From: Lachnospiraceae bacterium NK4A179
Lineage (GTDB): Bacteria > Bacillota > Clostridia > Lachnospirales > Lachnospiraceae
Assembly (NCBI GenBank): GCA_000421045.1
Contig: ATWC01000013.1
Span: 1-64,000, forward strand
DNA: 64,000 nt
Reading direction: 5' to 3'
A program made the position numbers and the translations under genes. Under the pieces are notes generated by a model. The model did no database searches and had not been told where the DNA came from. It saw nothing but the letters and a program-made list of their open reading frames with translations. Shown piece after piece: positions 50,721 to 59,530 of this stretch (within the stretch, counting starts at the first letter, position 1; each line of letters starts with the position of its first letter).

Positions 50721-51806
50721 ATGAAAGTAAGAAAATCAAAAAAGAAAATAATACTCGTAATACTTCTGTGTGTGATTGTTTTAATGATCATCGGATGGTG
50801 GGCTTTCTGTGTCAAAATGTATAATGAGAATTTTAACGTTCGCGGAGACAGTTACGAGCCTTTGATGCTCAGAGTGGAAGACTTTGACGGATTAAACTGT
50901 ACGGAATATACATTTCCTTCAAATAAAGGACAAAATCTTGCCGGTTACCTGTATAGTACCGGTGACGAGCAGAGAGGGATAGTGGTTATCGCACATGGAT
51001 TCGGCGGCGGCGGACATAATTCCTATATGGATGTTGCTGAGTTTTTTGCACAGAACGGATACTATGTCTTTGCTTATGATGCGACAGGGTGTGACAAGAG
51101 TGAAGGAGAAGGTGTGGGGGGCGTGCCGCAAGGCGTGATAGATCTTGACTATGCTATTTCATTTGTTGAGGAAAGTAATGAGATTCCCGATCTTCCAATC
51201 GTGCTTTTTGGTCATAGCTGGGGTGGATATTGCGTAAGCAGTGTGCTTACTTACCATCCTGAGATTAAGGCGGTCATTGAATGCTCAGGCTTTAATAGGT
51301 CATCGGATATGTTTGAGTCAGGTGGAAAATCTCAGGCCGGTGATGTTATTTATACAATGACACCGTTTATCAGGATTCATGAACTGTTCAAATATGGCAG
51401 GTATGCATCAAACACGGCAATGGATGGTTTTGATTCAACAGATGCGGCAGTAATGATTGTGCACAGTGCGGATGATGACGTTATAGGTATAGAGTATGGG
51501 TACGACATATATTATGAGAAATATCAGAATGATCCCCGGTTTACTTTCATTAGATTTGAAGACAGGGGCCATAATGAGATTTTCAATGATCCGGAGAATA
51601 ATTATAAAGACGAATTTAATGCCGAATTTGATACATGGCTTGAAACACTTGACTATGACTATAATGCAGAAGATAATATAGAACGCTTTAAAGAAGATAA
51701 GGCGGAATATATTAAAGAAAACCTTGATCATGTCAGATGGAGTACCCGATTAGATGAGGAGCTGTTCACTCGCTTTTTGGATTTTTATAATGAAGCGATA
51801 AGATGA
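50721..51806 (+). CDS. Membrane-anchored alpha/beta hydrolase
   Basis: The 361-residue protein has an N-terminal membrane segment (~9-28) and an extracytoplasmic hydrolase fold: AHGFGGGGHNSY (oxyanion), nucleophile elbow FGHSWGGY (~residue 172), acid region IVHSADDDVIG and His in DRGHNEIF. It resembles the serine aminopeptidase/Hydrolase_4 group. It follows yhfC by 48 bases and is probably in the same operon, so it may act on a membrane or peptide substrate. The 152-base gap after it (51807-51958) shows an imperfect hairpin and no gene. Confidence 0.83.
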   Translation: MKVRKSKKKIILVILLCVIVLMIIGWWAFCVKMYNENFNVRGDSYEPLMLRVEDFDGLNCTEYTFPSNKGQNLAGYLYSTGDEQRGIVVIAHGFGGGGHNSYMDVAEFFAQNGYYVFAYDATGCDKSEGEGVGGVPQGVIDLDYAISFVEESNEIPDLPIVLFGHSWGGYCVSSVLTYHPEIKAVIECSGFNRSSDMFESGGKSQAGDVIYTMTPFIRIHELFKYGRYASNTAMDGFDSTDAAVMIVHSADDDVIGIEYGYDIYYEKYQNDPRFTFIRFEDRGHNEIFNDPENNYKDEFNAEFDTWLETLDYDYNAEDNIERFKEDKAEYIKENLDHVRWSTRLDEELFTRFLDFYNEAIR

Positions 51807-51958
51807 TGCTTTATGGACACCAATAATAAATCACGCTAAATTTAGAATATAACATAAGAAGATTTTGTGAGAGTCGTGTAACAGCGGCTCTTTTCAGGTC
51901 CCCTCAAATAGAATTATCTTAAAGAGGATGAATTACAAAATACACTTTTATAGAATAA

Positions 51959-52138
51959 AGAATATTGTTGGATAATGATATTTTCCCTGCAAAAAAGTTG
52001 GAAATGAAAACGGTATGGGTACGTCAGGGCTATGCCATATATCAGAGCATAGATGACGAGAGCAAAAAGCCGGATTTTATTGTTGATAACATAGATGAGT
52101 TAAGGGAACTTGGGGAGAAATTTTTTGAAAATAATTGA
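51959..52138 (+). pseudogene. C-terminal remnant of a HAD-family hydrolase
   Basis: A startless frame encodes DNDIFPAKKLEMKTVWVRQG, then DFIVDNIDELRELG. This matches the motif IV and tail of HAD hydrolases ('GDS..nDI.pAk..GmkTvwV'). The N-terminal two thirds are missing. The downstream gene starts inside its last 14 bases. Confidence 0.7.
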
Positions 52139-52919
52139 TTTTTTTACCAGTGATGATAAGGCTCACTGGCTTTCAGAAATAAAAAAGAGCGACTGGGGAG
52201 CCGGTAAATACCTATATGAACTGCTTCGTGATCAGAAACTGAAGGAACTGTGCGGTGAGTGGGCTAAGGTGCTTCTTCTTGTTGATGATGAAAGACTAAT
52301 TTCGTTTTGTACATATGCTGAGCAGGATGATGTACGGGAGCCGTCACTGACACCCTGGGTCGGTTTTGTGTATACCTTCACGGAGTATAGAGGAAAACGC
52401 CGCATTGGAAAACTTCTGGAATATGTTTATATGCTTGCAAAGAATGATGGACATAAGCATATTTACATCTCCACAGGCGAGACAGGGCTCTATGAGAAGT
52501 ACGGATATCACTTCTGGAAAATAATGAAGGATGTCCATGGAGAAGACAGTCGTGTATATAAAACGGATATTGTTACAGTGGACTACAAAGATGTACTGGG
52601 GATCACAGTGAGCGGAACGATTGACAGGCCACTGGGAAGCGCCCATCCAAGACATCCGGAAATGATATATCCTATCAATTATGGTTATGTTGACGGAGTG
52701 CTTGCCGGGGATGGGGCTGAGCAGGATGTGTATGTATTTGGAACAGATCAGCCGCTTGAAAAATATACGGGCAAGGTAGTTGCCGTATATCACCGTCTGA
52801 ATGATAACGAAGATAAATGGATAGTAAGCTTAAACGGAGAAACGATTCCGGCAGAGGAAATTCTGGAGGCCATCTGTTTTCAGGAACAGTATTTTATGGG
52901 GGAGTTGTATACACTATGA
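52125..52919 (+). CDS. GNAT acetyltransferase fused to an inorganic-pyrophosphatase-like domain
   Basis: About 264 residues. Residues ~20-145 are a GNAT domain (FVYTFTEYRGKRRIGKLLEYVYMLAKNDG, GLYEKYGYHFWKIM). Residues ~155-260 resemble a compact soluble-PPase-like domain (TVSGTIDRPLGSAHPRHPEMIYPINYGYVDG, AGDGAEQDVYVFG). The two occur as a fusion in some Firmicutes, but no function is established. The TTG at 52125, preceded by GGGGAG with 8-base spacing, is chosen over the TTG at 52110. Overlap with the HAD remnant implies a recent junction. The stop overlaps the next ATG. Confidence 0.75.
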   Translation: MKIIDFFTSDDKAHWLSEIKKSDWGAGKYLYELLRDQKLKELCGEWAKVLLLVDDERLISFCTYAEQDDVREPSLTPWVGFVYTFTEYRGKRRIGKLLEYVYMLAKNDGHKHIYISTGETGLYEKYGYHFWKIMKDVHGEDSRVYKTDIVTVDYKDVLGITVSGTIDRPLGSAHPRHPEMIYPINYGYVDGVLAGDGAEQDVYVFGTDQPLEKYTGKVVAVYHRLNDNEDKWIVSLNGETIPAEEILEAICFQEQYFMGELYTL

Positions 52920-53206
52920 TACGTGAAGCGAAAAGAGAAGATTTAGCTGAGCTGCTTGAATTGTATCTGTTTTTACATGAAGACAGTATTCCGGAGCATG
53001 ATAAGCACTTAATGGAAACATGGGAACAGATAATCGGAGATTCGAATCATCATCTGATTGTCTGTGAAGTTGATGGAAAGATTGTTTCATCATGCGTGTG
53101 CGTGATCATACCAAATCTGACCAGAAATGTGAGGCCATATGCGTTTGTCGAGAATTACGTGCCAGTTTTAAGGAACTGTTTGATGCATATTGGAAGCAGA
53201 GCATGA
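52916..53206 (+). pseudogene. N-terminal half of a GNAT acetyltransferase
   Basis: The 96-residue frame begins MIREAKREDLAELLELYLFLHED, a classic GNAT start, and continues through HLIVCEVDGKIVSSCVCVIIPNLT to AFVENYV. The acetyl-CoA loop that should follow is absent, and the frame ends in unrelated residues overlapping the next ATG. It is probably 3'-truncated; a short stable peptide cannot be excluded. Confidence 0.6.
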
Positions 53207-54318
53207 ATACGAAGCATTTAAGTAAAATTAGCTTAAGATTATCAATATTTTTGGGAGTGTGTCTGATGTTTTCATTGTTTGGATGCGGAAAAACCGGGCA
53301 GGCAATGGATGGCGACGGTATGGTGAGAGAACTTACCTATGCTCAGATATCACAGGACGAGGCCAAGCTTATGATGCAGGAGGATGACGGTCACATTATC
53401 GTAGATGTCCGAAGAGCTGATGAATATGCACAGGGACACATTCCGGGAGCAATCCTGATTCCTAATGAGAGTATTACTGACACTCCGCCGGAAGAGTTGC
53501 CGGACAAAAATCAGATCATACTGGTTTATTGCCGTACCGGAAGAAGAAGTAAGGAAGCATCTCAAAAGCTGGCAGATATGGGATATGTGAATGTCTATGA
53601 GTTCGGTGGAATAGAGGACTGGACCGGAGAAATCGTTACGGAAGAGGCAAGTGATAATGCCGGTGGTGAGAAAGCAAAACTTAGCTTTGAGTCTTTTGAT
53701 GGAGGCGGTCCCGATTTTAATGTATTGATCGCTGACGAAGGGATTGTTTCTTATGAAACTGAGGTGAAATATCATAGCTCTGATCAAGGGGAAATGGACG
53801 GCTCCGGTTTTGATAAGATCATAACTTTTACCGGAATAAAACCGGGTGAAACGACGGTGGTTGTAGAGGAAAGATCACCGATAGCCGATAATCTTGATCA
53901 CAAATACAGAGTGACAGTGGATGATGAGCTTAATGTAAAGATTGAGCTGCTGTCTGTAAAAGATATAAATGGAGATGCAGGTGAAAGTATGATTCTGGTG
54001 ATTGATGGTGAAGAATACCCGGTTGAATGGGAAGAAAATGAGTCGGTAGAAGCATTGAAGGAACTGTGTCCGCTGACTGTGAAGATGTCTATGTATGGTG
54101 GATTTGAGCAGGTTGGCTCCCTTGGTGAAAGCCTGCCGAGAAATGATGAGCAGATCACGACCGAATATGGAGATATCGTCCTGTATTCCGGGAACCAGAT
54201 TGTAGTTTTTTATGGATCAAACACCTGGGCATATACGAGGCTTGGCCATATCGACATGACACAAGAGGAATTAACCGATTTGCTGGGAAATGGTGATGTG
54301 GAGATTACTCTCGAGTAG
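53203..54318 (+). CDS. Lipoprotein with rhodanese and cyclophilin-like domains
   Basis: About 371 residues. A signal peptide ends in the lipobox SLFGC (Cys ~27). A rhodanese domain (~45-145) has VDVRRADEYAQGHIPGA and the active cysteine in VYCRTGRRS. A beta-rich middle domain (~160-270) is followed by a C-terminal cyclophilin-like fold (~285-371, KMSMYGGFEQVGSLGESLP, GDIVLYSGNQIVVFYG). It would act on the outer face of the membrane, possibly in sulfur or thiol chemistry. The combination is unusual. Its ATG overlaps the preceding remnant's stop by 4 bases. Confidence 0.83.
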   Translation: MNTKHLSKISLRLSIFLGVCLMFSLFGCGKTGQAMDGDGMVRELTYAQISQDEAKLMMQEDDGHIIVDVRRADEYAQGHIPGAILIPNESITDTPPEELPDKNQIILVYCRTGRRSKEASQKLADMGYVNVYEFGGIEDWTGEIVTEEASDNAGGEKAKLSFESFDGGGPDFNVLIADEGIVSYETEVKYHSSDQGEMDGSGFDKIITFTGIKPGETTVVVEERSPIADNLDHKYRVTVDDELNVKIELLSVKDINGDAGESMILVIDGEEYPVEWEENESVEALKELCPLTVKMSMYGGFEQVGSLGESLPRNDEQITTEYGDIVLYSGNQIVVFYGSNTWAYTRLGHIDMTQEELTDLLGNGDVEITLE

Positions 54319-54339
54319 GGAACAGATAAGAGGTGTCGG

Positions 54340-55443
54340 ATGAAATTCAGAGAGAACAGAAGAACCGGAGATAAGATCAGTGAGATTGGCATGGGGACTG
54401 CTTATATCGCAGAGGCTGAAAGGTCAGAAGCTGTAAAGACTGTCAGACATGCCTATGAGAGCGGCATCAATTATTACGATCTTGCCGCAGGAGACGGAGC
54501 AGCATTTTCCATTTTTGGTGAGGCTCTGTCCGATGTCAGGGATGAGGTGATGTATCAGATTCATTTCGGAGCTGATTATTCAAAGGGTACATATGGATGG
54601 ACACTCAACCTGGATACCGTAAAGAGATCGGTTGATAAACAGTTGAAGGACCTGAAGACCGACTATATCAATTATGGTTTTATCCATTGTCAGGATGAGT
54701 CGAAGGATTGGAATACATATCAGAACAATGGCATACTTCAGTATCTCTTGGATATGAGAGATCAGGGTGTGGTGAAGCATATAGGGGTATCATCCCATAC
54801 ACCTTCCGTAATACAGGAGATTCTGGATGCAAATCTCATAGATATGCTGATGTTTTCAGTTAATCCTGCATATGACTATAACCACGGTGAGTATGCTTAT
54901 GGCGGCGTGGATGAGAGAGCAGATGTATATAAGAGATGTGAAAAGCTGGGAGTAGGCATATCAGTTATGAAGCCCTTTTCCGGAGGACAGCTATTAAGCG
55001 ATAAGACATCGCCCTTCGGAAAGGCACTTACACAGTATCAGTGCATAAAATATGCGCTCGATAAACCGGGTATCCTTACTGTATTGCCTGGTGCGCAGAG
55101 CGTATCAGAGATAGATGCGCTTTTGAAATATTATGAGAAATCTGAGGAAGAGCTTGACTACAGTATTATTGGATCTTTTGCTCCGCCGGAAGCAAGCGGT
55201 AAATGTGTATATTGCAATCATTGTGAGCCTTGTCCTGCAGGAATAGATATAGGAGCGGTGAATAAGTTCTATGATCTGACACGTATCGGAGACGACATGG
55301 CAAGAGAGCATTATCTGACACTTGAAAAGAATGCTTCTGATTGTGTCAGCTGCGGTCATTGCAACAGCAGATGCCCGTTCTCGGTGGATCAGATGAGCAG
55401 GATGCAGGAGATAAAGGAGTATTTTGGACATGGAGCTGTCTAA
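54340..55443 (+). CDS. Aldo/keto reductase with C-terminal [4Fe-4S] domain
   Basis: The 367-residue protein has an AKR barrel (~1-280) with the DLAAGDGAAF segment (Tyr in YYDLA) and SVNPAYDYNHGEY. The C-terminal ferredoxin-like part has CVYCNHCEPCPAGIDI and CVSCGHCNSRCPF, two cysteine clusters. Such ferredoxin-fused AKRs are common in anaerobes and act as oxidoreductases of unknown substrate. An AGAGGTG site precedes the ATG. It follows the rhodanese lipoprotein by 21 bases and may be co-transcribed. Confidence 0.88.
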   Translation: MKFRENRRTGDKISEIGMGTAYIAEAERSEAVKTVRHAYESGINYYDLAAGDGAAFSIFGEALSDVRDEVMYQIHFGADYSKGTYGWTLNLDTVKRSVDKQLKDLKTDYINYGFIHCQDESKDWNTYQNNGILQYLLDMRDQGVVKHIGVSSHTPSVIQEILDANLIDMLMFSVNPAYDYNHGEYAYGGVDERADVYKRCEKLGVGISVMKPFSGGQLLSDKTSPFGKALTQYQCIKYALDKPGILTVLPGAQSVSEIDALLKYYEKSEEELDYSIIGSFAPPEASGKCVYCNHCEPCPAGIDIGAVNKFYDLTRIGDDMAREHYLTLEKNASDCVSCGHCNSRCPFSVDQMSRMQEIKEYFGHGAV

Positions 55444-55561
55444 GATCAAAGTAAATCATATAGAAACAAAGAGCGTGATGACCAAATCAAACGGTCCCTT
55501 AGGAGGATATGCGGTGATCTGGCCATACACCTTGATGATGATCAGCCCAGGTGAAGGATGA
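55430..55561 (+). pseudogene. N-terminal stub of a radical-SAM protein
   Basis: A 43-codon frame overlapping the end of the AKR gene encodes KIKVNHIETKSVMTKSNGP then LGGYAV. This matches the lead-in of radical SAM proteins of the 'AksimTkSnlP.ggYsvNPYvGC' type, but the CxxxCxxC motif that should follow is gone. It is replaced by a short tail ending before azlC. A truncated gene. Confidence 0.5.
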
Positions 55562-55567
55562 AAGTGA

Positions 55568-56257
55568 ATGACAGGACATAAATTAACAGTAAGAAGAGCT
55601 TTTTACAAGACTGTTCCGATTATGGCGGGATATATAGTTCTGGGAATGGGATTTGGAATCTTACTCAGAAACGCAGGATATGGAGTGTTGTGGGCACTGT
55701 CCATGAGCCTTTTTATATATGCCGGTTCTATGCAGTATGTAGGCGTAGGACTGCTAACGGGTGGGGCATCGGTTATAACGACTGCAATTACGACGATCAT
55801 GGTAAACTGCCGACATCTCTTTTACGGAATATCTATGATAGAAAAATATAAGAATGCCGGGAAATATAAGCCATACATGATATTTGCACTGACAGACGAG
55901 ACATACTCTCTGCTGTGCGATGAAGATGACATCGGGGAAGACAACAACCTGTATCGTTTTCTTGTTTCCATATTCGATCACTGTTACTGGGTTACAGGAA
56001 CGCTCATAGGAAGTCTTCTGGGCGAGGTCATTCCTTTTTCCACGAGAGGTATAGAGTTTTCCATGACTGCGCTGTTCATAGCATCTTTTACCGAACAGTG
56101 GATATCTTCAAAAGACCATTTGCCAGCTGTGGTTGGAATTGTGAGTACTGTGTTGTGCCTTGTGTTTCTTGGACCTGACAGGTTTCTGATACCGGCAATG
56201 TTTCTGATAACATTTGTAATGACACTGCTTAGAAAGAAGGAGGAAAGAAAGCAATGA
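55568..56257 (+). CDS. azlC: AzlC-family branched-chain amino acid exporter, large subunit
   Basis: The 229-residue membrane protein has the AzlC hallmarks: AFYKTVPIMAGYIVLGMGFG at the start, SMSLFIYAGSMQYVGVGLL and TTIMVNCRHLFYGISM in the middle, and several further helices. With AzlD it exports branched-chain amino acids or analogues. Its stop overlaps azlD by 4 bases. Confidence 0.92.
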   Translation: MTGHKLTVRRAFYKTVPIMAGYIVLGMGFGILLRNAGYGVLWALSMSLFIYAGSMQYVGVGLLTGGASVITTAITTIMVNCRHLFYGISMIEKYKNAGKYKPYMIFALTDETYSLLCDEDDIGEDNNLYRFLVSIFDHCYWVTGTLIGSLLGEVIPFSTRGIEFSMTALFIASFTEQWISSKDHLPAVVGIVSTVLCLVFLGPDRFLIPAMFLITFVMTLLRKKEERKQ

Positions 56258-56565
56258 AGGCTGCGATACTCATTGGGGTAATGGCTGTTGCCACCATGCT
56301 TTTGAGGTTTCTGCCTTTTATTGTGTTTGGAAAAGATACTCCCGGCTATATATCATATCTCGGCAGGGTTTTGCCACAGGCTATCATAGGCCTTCTGGTG
56401 ATCTACTGTTTAAGAGATGTTTCTTTGTTGGAGCAGCCATACGGAGTCCCTGAACTGATTGCGGGAGCTTTTGTAGTAGTGATGCAGGCATGGAAAAGAA
56501 ATGCAGTTGTGAGCATACTGACAGGAACGGTTGTTTATATGCTATTGATAAGAGTTCTGGCATAA
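56254..56565 (+). CDS. azlD: AzlD-family transporter small subunit
   Basis: The 103-residue protein has about four membrane helices and the AzlD features TMLLRFLPFIVF and a downstream LPQAIIGLLVIYCLRD. It pairs with AzlC. The ATG lies in the ATGA overlap with azlC. Confidence 0.92.
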   Translation: MKAAILIGVMAVATMLLRFLPFIVFGKDTPGYISYLGRVLPQAIIGLLVIYCLRDVSLLEQPYGVPELIAGAFVVVMQAWKRNAVVSILTGTVVYMLLIRVLA

Positions 56566-56797
56566 AACAGGGCCTGTACAGTTTGTCCTTTATTCTGCTA
56601 TTTCTTGGGATTATCAATCCTGTCTTTGATTTCTTCTTTTGTATATCCTGCTCAGCTTTCCACTGAACATATTTTTTGCCTTTTCTGCCGCTTATTTTGC
56701 ATTTCACCTTCTGTTTTTTGCCGCTTACATCAAATGTCAGGACAGAGCTTTCGATATATTGTATGATTGCATCATCAAAGAGAAAGGAGGTCGGGGC
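56566..56797 (-). other. Intergenic segment with a Lys-rich minus-strand open frame
   Basis: On the minus strand, about 65 codons read TFDVSGKKQKVKCKISGRKGKKY and on through PRNSRIKDKLYR, compositionally like real protein, before running antisense into azlD. No start with a ribosome site and no family is recognised. It may be a remnant. On the plus strand the last ~25 bases carry the LytTR gene's AAAGGAGG site. Confidence 0.3.
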
Positions 56798-57235
56798 ATG
56801 AAGGTAAGTGTTGATATTTCTGCTGAATATAAGGAGCCATATGCAGTAATCTACACCGATAAGATGACAGATGAGATAAAGCGAATGCTTGATATATTCA
56901 GTACAAACGAGACTCCCATAACTGCCCTGCAGAATGAAGAGGATCTAATTGTTCTGCAGCCTAAAGAAATATACATGGTCAGAGTGGAGGATGGAGATAC
57001 GATTATTTATGGTGAAAATCAAAAATATCGTTCCAGGAAACGACTCTATGAGATTGGCCAGCAATTAGGAAAACAGTTCATGCAGATATCAAAATCAACA
57101 CTGATCAATCTGTCTTACATGGACGGCATTGAGCCGGGATTCAGCGGAACGCTTTTGCTGAAGCTGAAGAATGGATGCAAGGATTATGTTTCGAGAACAT
57201 ATCTGCCGGAGTTCAAAAAATATCTTGGGTTATAG
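56798..57235 (+). CDS. LytTR DNA-binding regulator
   Basis: The 145-residue protein has a C-terminal LytTR domain (~45-145): LQPKEIYMVRVEDGDTIIYGENQKYRSRKRL, FMQISKSTLINLSYMDGI and LKNGCKDYVSRTYLPEFKKYL. The short N-terminal extension has no receiver. LytTR-only regulators next to DUF3021 genes form a recurrent pair in Firmicutes, where the membrane partner can restrain the regulator. The ATG at 56798 with an AAAGGAGG site is certain enough to exclude longer upstream starts. Confidence 0.9.
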   Translation: MKVSVDISAEYKEPYAVIYTDKMTDEIKRMLDIFSTNETPITALQNEEDLIVLQPKEIYMVRVEDGDTIIYGENQKYRSRKRLYEIGQQLGKQFMQISKSTLINLSYMDGIEPGFSGTLLLKLKNGCKDYVSRTYLPEFKKYLGL

Positions 57236-57247
57236 GAGGAGAAAGCA

Positions 57248-57682
57248 ATGAAAGAGACAATAAAAGATTTAGCAAAGAGCACTGTGATCAGTATTGGAAT
57301 GGCAATGGCAATTTTTTGCCTGGTTGGGATTGTATTTGATATAGGGTACAAAGGAAACTTCTGTCTTGAGAATTACAGATTTACAAAGATGGTCATCGGT
57401 TGTGCGCTGGTTGGTCTTGGATTTGGAGTTCCGACCATTGTGTATAGGAAGGAAAGCCTGCCCATGCCGATCAGAGTGTTGATACACATGGGAATTGGCT
57501 GCGTGATTTACACAATCGTTGCCTATGCAGTGGGATGGATAGGTGGGTCTGCAACCATCGGTCAGGGAATTATAATTGCGGCGATTCAGCTGGCTGTTGC
57601 GTTTCTAATATGGTTCCTTTTCATGAGATACTATCGTGCAGAAGCAAAGAAGATGAATGATAAGATACAGGCAATGAAGTAA
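57248..57682 (+). CDS. DUF3021 membrane protein
   Basis: The 144-residue protein has four membrane helices and short loops, typical of DUF3021, ending in a charged cytoplasmic tail. It follows the LytTR gene by 12 bases with its own GGAGGAG site. The pairing suggests membrane control of the LytTR protein. The gap 57683-57789 has nothing recognisable. Confidence 0.87.
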   Translation: MKETIKDLAKSTVISIGMAMAIFCLVGIVFDIGYKGNFCLENYRFTKMVIGCALVGLGFGVPTIVYRKESLPMPIRVLIHMGIGCVIYTIVAYAVGWIGGSATIGQGIIIAAIQLAVAFLIWFLFMRYYRAEAKKMNDKIQAMK

Positions 57683-57789
57683 AAAGTAGTAAAAGGAAAA
57701 GCCATTGTTGGATGCGAAATGGAAGGATAAAAACATGCGCATCAAAGAAAGTATAAATTACACTCGAAAGCGATTAAGTACTGAAGATT

Positions 57790-58974
57790 ATGAAAAGAAC
57801 TGTTACTGCTCTGAATATATTTGTGATCATGCTCATGTTCCTGCTTTGTTCCTGCACAAAGAGTACATCAGACGACATAACTGCAGGGCTTGTTTATGAT
57901 GAAACAGATAATACCTGGTTTTCAGAAGATGAAGACCTGAAACCTCTTGTTAATATTTTGAAGCGTGAGTGCTCTAAATCTCCCGAAATTAAAGGATCTT
58001 ATATTCTCGCTACAGATGACAGGATTATCTTTATTGGCGGTATTAATTCAACTGATGTGAACGGGAAAAAGGTTGATGCATATACTACGTATGAAATAGG
58101 GTCTCTTACTAAAGCATTTACGGCTGTAGCAATTTTTCAGCTCTGCGAAAAGGGAGAAATCTCACTTGAAGATACTCTTGAAAAGATTTTTCCTGAATTT
58201 GAATATGGAAGTGATATAACCATTTATCAGCTTCTTCATATGCAATCGGGACTTAGGAAGGATTTTGTTTCTGATGAAACCTTTCTTGATGAAAAGGGTG
58301 AAATGGACATAGAGGAGTTCAGACGCTACTATTATGACGGCTTTACCGATGAAGAACTGCTTGCAATGCTGTTTGACGATGAGCCTGAATTTATACCTGG
58401 AACGGATTTTTCATATTCAAATACAGGATATACTCTTCTGGCTATGATAATCGAGAAGACCACGGGCAAAAGTTATGCGGAATATGTAAAAGAAAACATA
58501 TTTGATAAATGCGGAATGGAACATACAAGCAGCATGACACTAGGAGATGTCACGAGCGTTCCGGAGTATATCCCGGATAATGATGCCCCCCTTGAGGATC
58601 CTTACGAGATCGTGGATACCCTGTATATGCAACTGATAAAACCTGAGAGGGGTGTAGGTGATATCCATTCATGTGCAGCAGATATGCTCAGTTTCGACAG
58701 GGCACTTATTAATGGAAAACTGATCAATGAAGAGTCCCTTGATGAAATGTTTAATATTGATATGGGATATGGTTGCGGTTGGGTGCAGTTTATGCGTTAT
58801 GATAATGTTTTTTACCACGGCGGCGAGACGTATGTTTATAAGGGATATAACATGTTTTGCAGAACGGAAAAGTACGGGAATCTATACCTGATACAGCTGC
58901 ATCCTACTGTGGCAGGAGATAATTACTCAAATGAATGTATGAAAAATATAGTTTCATATATCGGAATTGAGTAA
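57790..58974 (+). CDS. Serine beta-lactamase-fold lipoprotein
   Basis: The 394-residue protein has a signal peptide ending LLCSC, giving a lipidated Cys. The class C beta-lactamase/DD-peptidase fold has the active SxxK in YEIGSLTKAFTA (~residue 108), the YxN motif in FSYSNTGYT and a C-terminal HGG in YHGGETYVY. Members are esterases, peptidases or resistance-unrelated hydrolases, and resistance cannot be inferred. The RBS is weak. Confidence 0.85.
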   Translation: MKRTVTALNIFVIMLMFLLCSCTKSTSDDITAGLVYDETDNTWFSEDEDLKPLVNILKRECSKSPEIKGSYILATDDRIIFIGGINSTDVNGKKVDAYTTYEIGSLTKAFTAVAIFQLCEKGEISLEDTLEKIFPEFEYGSDITIYQLLHMQSGLRKDFVSDETFLDEKGEMDIEEFRRYYYDGFTDEELLAMLFDDEPEFIPGTDFSYSNTGYTLLAMIIEKTTGKSYAEYVKENIFDKCGMEHTSSMTLGDVTSVPEYIPDNDAPLEDPYEIVDTLYMQLIKPERGVGDIHSCAADMLSFDRALINGKLINEESLDEMFNIDMGYGCGWVQFMRYDNVFYHGGETYVYKGYNMFCRTEKYGNLYLIQLHPTVAGDNYSNECMKNIVSYIGIE

Positions 58975-59019
58975 TATGAATGAATTGTTGCAGTGATTGA
59001 CGGAGGATATGGTGGATAT

Positions 59020-59529
59020 ATGTTGATAAAAGAAATATTTGGAAAAGTTAAAATATATCAGATTCATACGCGTGTTGATAATCGTGGATCTCTGGCATAT
59101 GTTTATGATGAAAATATTGATGATTTCAAAGCTCTGGAGACAAGGATATACAGCATGCCCAAAGCAGGAACTTTCTTTGGGATACATTATAGAGAAGAGA
59201 GCAGTCCTATGACGAAGTTTGTGACCGTCATAAAAGGCAGGGGGATGGATTACGTTATTGATCTGAGAAAAGAATCACCGACATATCTTCAGTGGGAATC
59301 AATTGAACTGTCAGAAGAAAATGCCATCGCAGTGCTGGTACCGGCAGGAATCGGACACGCATTTATATCATTACAAAATGATACGATGCAATTTTATTCA
59401 GTGGACAGAAGCGGTAACGATGCTCTTTCAGATCGTATAAATTATAAAGATCCCAAAATCGGTCTCAAACTTCCAATACCTGTTTCTGAAATTTCAGATT
59501 ATGATCTAAGTGCTCCTTTTAGCAAATAG
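59020..59529 (+). CDS. RmlC-like cupin (dTDP-sugar epimerase family)
   Basis: About 169 residues. The RmlC jelly-roll shows RGSLAYVYDE near the N-terminus, MPKAGTFFGIHYREE, KFVTVIKGRGMDYVIDLRKESPTY and VPAGIGHAFISLQNDTMQFY. The overall order matches dTDP-4-dehydrorhamnose 3,5-epimerases, but the length is slightly short and no rml partners are adjacent. The ATG at 59020 is preferred over a GTG at 58993 whose GGAGG lies internally. Substrate unknown. Confidence 0.78.
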   Translation: MLIKEIFGKVKIYQIHTRVDNRGSLAYVYDENIDDFKALETRIYSMPKAGTFFGIHYREESSPMTKFVTVIKGRGMDYVIDLRKESPTYLQWESIELSEENAIAVLVPAGIGHAFISLQNDTMQFYSVDRSGNDALSDRINYKDPKIGLKLPIPVSEISDYDLSAPFSK

Positions 59530-59530
59530 G

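Noticed and set aside
57790-58974. Beta-lactam resistance enzyme
   Set aside because: Only the general SxxK/YxN/HGG fold motifs are visible; this family is mostly esterases and peptidases.
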